The notes below the pieces were generated by a model. The model saw only the letters and a list, made by a program, of their open reading frames with translations, was not told where the DNA came from and made no database searches. A stretch of 64,000 bases of DNA from the NCBI GenBank assembly GCA_965247565.1, contig CBDFHF010000002.1, positions 1-64,000 on the forward strand, in the 5' to 3' direction. Of the stretch, positions 59,925-64,000 are shown one piece after another. The stretch is from CBDFHF01 sp965247565. Lineage in GTDB: Bacteria; Pseudomonadota; Gammaproteobacteria; Methylococcales; Methylomonadaceae. Numbering within the stretch: the stretch's first letter is position 1; the number at the start of each line of letters is the position of its first letter. The position numbers and the translations under genes were made by a program.

Positions 59925-60892
59925 TGCTGCGATTTTTTAAAATTCTCGATGGAACTATTCGCGAACAGGCTCCAACAGCGGACGGTAACTATCAAGACAG
60001 TATGTATGCGGTCATGTCTGATGCGGGCTGGATAGATGCACACGAGCCTAGCGATGCTGAACGTTCTTTGTTGTTGCGTTGGCTACACACGGAATTGCCC
60101 GAATCTGACGATGTAGAAGAAATTGAATCTTCTGCGCGCTATTTCGTGGATGCGTCGGGTATCCATGTGCATTCCCTGTTTTTAATGCAAACTGAAGGTC
60201 GTTACTGCACGGTAACCGTGGCTTGTATACTGCAACCGTCAAGACTGATTACGTTGCGGGAAGGTGAGTTAGCCGATTTTCGCTTGCTTAGAATGCGCGC
60301 AAGACGTGGTCAGGTGGAAAGTCATTCGGCGCAAGAGCTATTGGTGATTTTATTTGAGCAGAAGGTCGAGAATTTGGCTGACTTGCTCGAAGACATCCAC
60401 CGAAAGTTAGAAGGTGTTGGCTATTTGGTATTGGAGGATACGACCTCCGAACTGGAAGATGCTATCGGACAACTTGCAAAATTAGAAGACAGCAACGGTA
60501 AAATCAGGCTCTGTCTTATGGATACTCAGCGCTCTATCTCATTTTTACAGCGGCATCTGCGTGAACAACCGGCATTACAAGAAACCTGTCGTGAGATCAT
60601 GCGCGATTTAGATACCCTACTGTCACACACTGCGTTTTTGTTCGATAAAATCAATTTCTTAATGGATTCGACTCAGGGCTTTATTAACATAGAACAAAAC
60701 CAAACCATCAAGATCTTTTCTATCGCCGCCGTCGTATTTATGCCGCCAACGATGATTGCCAGCATTTATGGTATGAACTTTCAGTTTTTGCCGGAATTAC
60801 AGTGGCATTTAGGCTATCCAGGCGCTTTACTATTAATGCTACTGTCGGGTTTAACGCCGTATTGGTATTTCAAGCGCAAAGGTTGGTTGTAG
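59924..60892 (+). CDS. CorA-family magnesium transporter
   Basis: A 322-residue inner-membrane protein. A long cytoplasmic helical funnel (about 90-255) precedes two C-terminal transmembrane helices (IKIFSIAAVVFMPPTMIAS and LGYPGALLLMLLSGLTPYWY), with the pore motif YGMNF between them. This is diagnostic for CorA/ZntB channels; the residues after GMN (FQFLPE) fit Mg2+ transport. Coupled to apbE by a one-base overlap. ZntB-like metal specificity cannot be excluded. Confidence 0.92.
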   Translation: MLRFFKILDGTIREQAPTADGNYQDSMYAVMSDAGWIDAHEPSDAERSLLLRWLHTELPESDDVEEIESSARYFVDASGIHVHSLFLMQTEGRYCTVTVACILQPSRLITLREGELADFRLLRMRARRGQVESHSAQELLVILFEQKVENLADLLEDIHRKLEGVGYLVLEDTTSELEDAIGQLAKLEDSNGKIRLCLMDTQRSISFLQRHLREQPALQETCREIMRDLDTLLSHTAFLFDKINFLMDSTQGFINIEQNQTIKIFSIAAVVFMPPTMIASIYGMNFQFLPELQWHLGYPGALLLMLLSGLTPYWYFKRKGWL

Positions 60893-61047
60893 TCGATTGA
60901 GTATTACTGGGTTACGGGACAGAGAGGATGCTTATTTCATTGTGTGCTTCATCTAAAATATTTCACTACCGAACAAATCAACAAACACTCTTTCGATTTA
61001 CAATAACACTTAAATCAATCGTCTTTTAATTTTAGGAGAGCAAGAAA

Positions 61048-62220
61048 ATGTCAATCAAGCGTATGGTCGATCTGGACTTAACCGGTAAGCGAGTGTTAAT
61101 TCGTCAGGATTTAAACGTACCCGTTAAAAATGGTGTAGTTACCAGCGATATTCGCATTCAAGCGAGTGTACCCACTATACAAAAAGCCTTGGCTGCCGGT
61201 GCGGCGGTAATGGTGATGTCGCATTTGGGCAGACCTGAAGAAGGTGTTTATGATGAAGAGTCGTCATTAAAACCAGTCGCGGAGCGCTTATCCAGTTTAT
61301 TGGGCAAACCGGTACGCTTAGAAAAAGATTGGATTAACGGTGTCACTGTAGCGCCGGGCGAAGTAGTACTGTGCGAAAACGTACGTTTTAATGCCGGCGA
61401 AGGCAAAAACAACGACGAGCTGGGTAAAAAAATGGCTGCGCTTTGCGACGTTTTTGTCATGGATGCATTCGGCACGGCTCACCGAGCACAAGCTTCAACG
61501 CACAGTGTTGCTAAATTCGCACCGATTGCCTGCGCCGGCCCATTATTGGCCAGCGAATTGGATGCTTTGGGCAAAGCTTTGGAAACCCCGGCTAAGCCGT
61601 TGATTGCCATTGTTGGCGGTTCTAAAGTTTCAACGAAATTGACCGTGTTGCAATCCTTATCCGAAAAAGTCGACCAATTAATCGTTGGCGGCGGTATTGC
61701 TAATACGTTTATTGCCGCAGCTGGTTTTCCGGTTGGTAAATCCTTGTATGAACCAGATTTGTTGGATGAAGCGAAAAGACTGATCGCCGAAGCCAAAAAG
61801 AACGGCTCCGATATTCCTATTCCAACCGATGTGGTTTGTGCGAAAGAATTTTCTGAAACCGCCGTCGCCACTGTCAAACAGGTAGCCGATGTAGCGGAAG
61901 ATGATTTGATTCTGGATATTGGCCCTGATACCGCCAAGCAATATGCACAGCTTTTAAAATCAGCCGGCACTATCGTATGGAACGGCCCGGTCGGCGTGTT
62001 CGAAATCGATCAATTCGGCAACGGTACTAAATCGTTGGCGGCGGCGATTGCCGAAAGTAACGCTTTTTCGATAGCTGGCGGCGGCGATACGCTTGCTGCG
62101 ATAGATAAATATGGCATAAATGACAATGTGTCTTATACATCAACTGGGGGGGGCGCCTTCTTGGAATTTTTAGAAGGCAAAGAACTACCGGCGGTTTCTG
62201 TGTTAATATCGCGAGGTTAG
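61048..62220 (+). CDS. pgk: Phosphoglycerate kinase
   Basis: A 390-residue glycolytic kinase interconverting 1,3-bisphosphoglycerate and 3-phosphoglycerate. The N-domain has VLIRQDLNVPVKNG, VMSHLGRPEEG and ENVRFNAGE. The hinge and C-domain have VGGSKVSTKLTVL, WNGPVGVFE and the nucleotide-binding GGGDTLAA with TGGGAFLEFLEGK. Length is slightly shorter than average but typical for proteobacteria. A strong AGGAGAGCAAG ribosome site precedes the ATG. Confidence 0.97.
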   Translation: MSIKRMVDLDLTGKRVLIRQDLNVPVKNGVVTSDIRIQASVPTIQKALAAGAAVMVMSHLGRPEEGVYDEESSLKPVAERLSSLLGKPVRLEKDWINGVTVAPGEVVLCENVRFNAGEGKNNDELGKKMAALCDVFVMDAFGTAHRAQASTHSVAKFAPIACAGPLLASELDALGKALETPAKPLIAIVGGSKVSTKLTVLQSLSEKVDQLIVGGGIANTFIAAAGFPVGKSLYEPDLLDEAKRLIAEAKKNGSDIPIPTDVVCAKEFSETAVATVKQVADVAEDDLILDIGPDTAKQYAQLLKSAGTIVWNGPVGVFEIDQFGNGTKSLAAAIAESNAFSIAGGGDTLAAIDKYGINDNVSYTSTGGGAFLEFLEGKELPAVSVLISRG

Positions 62221-62274
62221 AAAATTTTGCAAAGGTAGCTTCTAATCAAAGCTGCGTCTGCAGTAGCATATATT

Positions 62275-62300
62275 GGGTTACACAATGTGTAACCCGTTTT
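62275..62300 (+). terminator. Rho-independent terminator after pgk
   Basis: GGGTTACAC and GTGTAACCC pair perfectly around AAT and are followed by GTTTT. Confidence 0.7.
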
Positions 62301-62322
62301 CATGACAATTTAAGGTAAAAAA

Positions 62323-62565
62323 ATGGCCAGAGTTACTATAGAAGATTGTTTGGAAAATGTAGAAAATCGTTTCAAGTTAGTGTTGTTAGCCGGAGCGAGA
62401 GCCCGTCAGTTGAGTCATGGTGCCGCAGAGTTTTTGCCACGCGGTAAAGATAAGGATACTGTACTGGCGCTGCGCGAAATCGCCGCAGGTCACGTCACGG
62501 CTGAAAACATCAACCTGTTACATCGGGTTGGCGAAACACATGACCATACCCCAAACATGTTCTGA
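62323..62565 (+). CDS. rpoZ: RNA polymerase omega subunit
   Basis: An 80-residue omega subunit, which helps assemble the beta' subunit and forms part of a ppGpp site in proteobacteria. MARVTIEDCLENVENRFKLV with LAGARARQLSHGA is the conserved core. It lies 9 bases ahead of spoT, the standard gammaproteobacterial order. AAGGTAAAAAA precedes the start. Confidence 0.95.
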   Translation: MARVTIEDCLENVENRFKLVLLAGARARQLSHGAAEFLPRGKDKDTVLALREIAAGHVTAENINLLHRVGETHDHTPNMF

Positions 62566-62574
62566 GTTATTGCC

Positions 62575-64000
62575 ATGTTGGAAGTAGCCGACAACATCGA
62601 GCTAGAACGACCGCAGGATAAACTGATCCAGCGGTTGTGCACGACATTGTCCGGCTATCTGGATCAAAAACAAATTGACCAGTGTGTGCAGGCTTATGAA
62701 TTTGGGGCCGATGCGCATGCTGGTCAATACCGTAAAAGCGGTGAAGCCTATATATGCCACCCTATTTCCGTAGCGATTAGCCTTGCCGAAATGCGCATGG
62801 ATGTTAGCGGCATCATGGCCGCTATTTTGCATGATGTTATTGAAGATACCCCGGTTAGCAAAGCCGAACTGACTAATCGATTTAGCGAGGAAGTTGCTGA
62901 ACTAGTTGATGGCGTGACAAAGTTATCTAAAATCGATAGTCGTTCTCATGCCGAAGCCCAAGCTGAAAATGTCCGCAAAATGATTATGGCAATGGGCAAA
63001 GATTTGCGCGTCATTATGGTTAAACTGGCAGACCGGCTCCATAACATGCAAACTCTGGGAGCAATGCCAGCGGAAAAAAAGCGACGGATTGCGCGCGAAA
63101 CTCTCGATATTTATGCACCCATCGCTAACCGACTGGGCATGAACAATATTCGCCATAAACTCGAAGCATTGAGTTTTGAAGCGATGTACCCGATGCGCCA
63201 CGATATTTTAAAAAGCTCGGTAAAGAAAGCACGCGGCAACCGCCGCAAAATTGTCGATACTATCGAAAACGCTATAAAAAACCGCATCGACCAAGCCCAA
63301 TTATCTTGCGAGGTGTCTGGTCGGGAAAAAAATCTGTATAGCATCTATCAAAAAATGCTTAGCAAAAAAATCTCTTTAGCTGATGTTTTTGATGTCTACG
63401 CCTTTAGAGTTTTCTGTGACGATGTAGATACCTGTTATCGGGTATTGGGCTTGGTGCATAACCTTTATCAGCCAATTCCGGGGCGCTTCAAAGATTACAT
63501 CGCCTTGCCTAAAGCCAACGGCTATCAGTCGCTTCATACCATTCTAATCGGTCCTTATGGCGTGCCGGTTGAGATTCAAATTAGAACCCACGAAATGCAC
63601 CGTATGGCGGAGTCGGGCATTGCAGCTCACTGGCTTTATAAATCGGATGATGATAAATCTGAAAAATTCCAGGCCCGCGCTAACGAATGGTTGCGGGAGT
63701 TATTGGAAATTCAGAAATCAGCGGGGGACTCGCTAGAGTTTATCGAGAATTTAAAAGTCGACTTATTTCCGCAAGAAGTGTTTGTGTTTACACCTAAAGG
63801 CAGTATTGTAAAAATACCGCGCGGTGCGACGATAATCGATTTTGCGTATGCAGTGCATACTGATATTGGCAATGCCTGCGTTTCGGCCAGAATCGATCGA
63901 CAGCTAGCGCCATTGCAAACTCAATTAGAAAATGGTGTCACCGTCGAAATAATTACAGCGCCTTGGGCTAGGCCTAATCCTTTGTGGCTAAATTATGTGA
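62575..64000 (+). CDS. spoT: Bifunctional (p)ppGpp synthetase/hydrolase SpoT (partial, runs off the right edge)
   Basis: 475 codons of a RelA/SpoT homologue are present from ATG 62575. The N-terminal HD hydrolase domain is intact, with R53, H62 and H86-D87 in AILHDVIEDTPV, as expected for an active SpoT. The synthetase domain shows GREKNLYSIYQKM, DVYAFRVF, GRFKDYIALPKANGYQSLHT and VEIQIRTHEMHRMAE. The TGS domain begins at about 395 (VFVFTPKGSIVKIPRGAT). The ACT/RRM end is beyond the window. Cotranscribed with rpoZ. Confidence 0.96.
   Translation, partial: MLEVADNIELERPQDKLIQRLCTTLSGYLDQKQIDQCVQAYEFGADAHAGQYRKSGEAYICHPISVAISLAEMRMDVSGIMAAILHDVIEDTPVSKAELTNRFSEEVAELVDGVTKLSKIDSRSHAEAQAENVRKMIMAMGKDLRVIMVKLADRLHNMQTLGAMPAEKKRRIARETLDIYAPIANRLGMNNIRHKLEALSFEAMYPMRHDILKSSVKKARGNRRKIVDTIENAIKNRIDQAQLSCEVSGREKNLYSIYQKMLSKKISLADVFDVYAFRVFCDDVDTCYRVLGLVHNLYQPIPGRFKDYIALPKANGYQSLHTILIGPYGVPVEIQIRTHEMHRMAESGIAAHWLYKSDDDKSEKFQARANEWLRELLEIQKSAGDSLEFIENLKVDLFPQEVFVFTPKGSIVKIPRGATIIDFAYAVHTDIGNACVSARIDRQLAPLQTQLENGVTVEIITAPWARPNPLWLNYV

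Noticed and set aside
1..64000. CRISPR arrays, rRNA genes, prophage structural genes, toxin or secretion islands.
   Set aside because: No regularly spaced repeats, rRNA sequence or phage or secretion genes were recognised on either strand.

Overview
The window looks like chromosomal DNA of an aerobic, Gram-negative gammaproteobacterium from a water or sediment habitat. This rests on its RhlE, UvrA, SpoT, omega and NadD-RsfS genes, TonB-dependent BtuB, BtuM, the MsrPQ system and an exosortase A (PEP-CTERM) type exopolysaccharide locus. Base composition is moderate to low GC by eye. A methanotroph of the Methylococcales is my best guess, but that is inference: no methane-oxidation gene lies in the window.

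Positions 1-17,440 are a mobile-element graveyard. After an AlkB dioxygenase and an unknown partner gene come two copies of a 1,329-bp IS5-family element (1170-2498 and 11176-12504). Between them lie a broken second IS5-type transposase, a Mut7-C-like fragment, two copies of a 209-bp MITE-like element, remnants of an integrating conjugative element (DUF4400/TIGR03747 and PcfJ-like), a parDE toxin-antitoxin pair and a nested insertion. In the nest, an IS66-family element (7770-10268) sits in istB of an IS21-family element (5537-10462), which itself sits in a tyrosine-recombinase gene. Both insertions have readable target duplications (8 and 6 bp). Then follow vapBC, an integrase pseudogene, an inverted partial copy of the interrupted recombinase, an IS110/IS1111-type element and a tRNA-Lys.

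Positions 17,444-20,898 hold a ferrochelatase that resembles the Bacteroidetes type, a NirJ-like radical SAM gene and RhlE. Positions 21,222-39,585 are a long exopolysaccharide locus of the XrtA type: GalE, the TPR lipoprotein PrsT, a nucleotide-sugar epimerase, Wza-like export protein, chain-length protein, tyrosine autokinase, outer-membrane barrel, ATPase, WecB, polysaccharide deacetylase, FemAB-like protein, two glycosyltransferases and an amidotransferase. Together they would make, modify and export a surface polymer. The exosortase gene itself is absent. proA-nadD-rsfS follows.

Positions 41,948-46,748 carry a vitamin B12 uptake unit (btuB-btuM behind a cobalamin riboswitch) and an orphan hoxX. 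Divergent from hoxX is a compact five-gene operon (47,284-50,714): SRPBCC protein, short LOV blue-light receptor, membrane fatty-acid-hydroxylase-type di-iron enzyme, MsrP and MsrQ. I consider this the most interesting unit in the window, a possible blue-light-linked membrane and periplasm protection system. The remainder is mostly housekeeping: uvrA, small membrane proteins, an AI-2E family permease, a DUF3530 hydrolase, a Tat-exported Fe/Mn superoxide dismutase, cobO, apbE, corA, pgk, rpoZ and a spoT gene that runs off the right edge.
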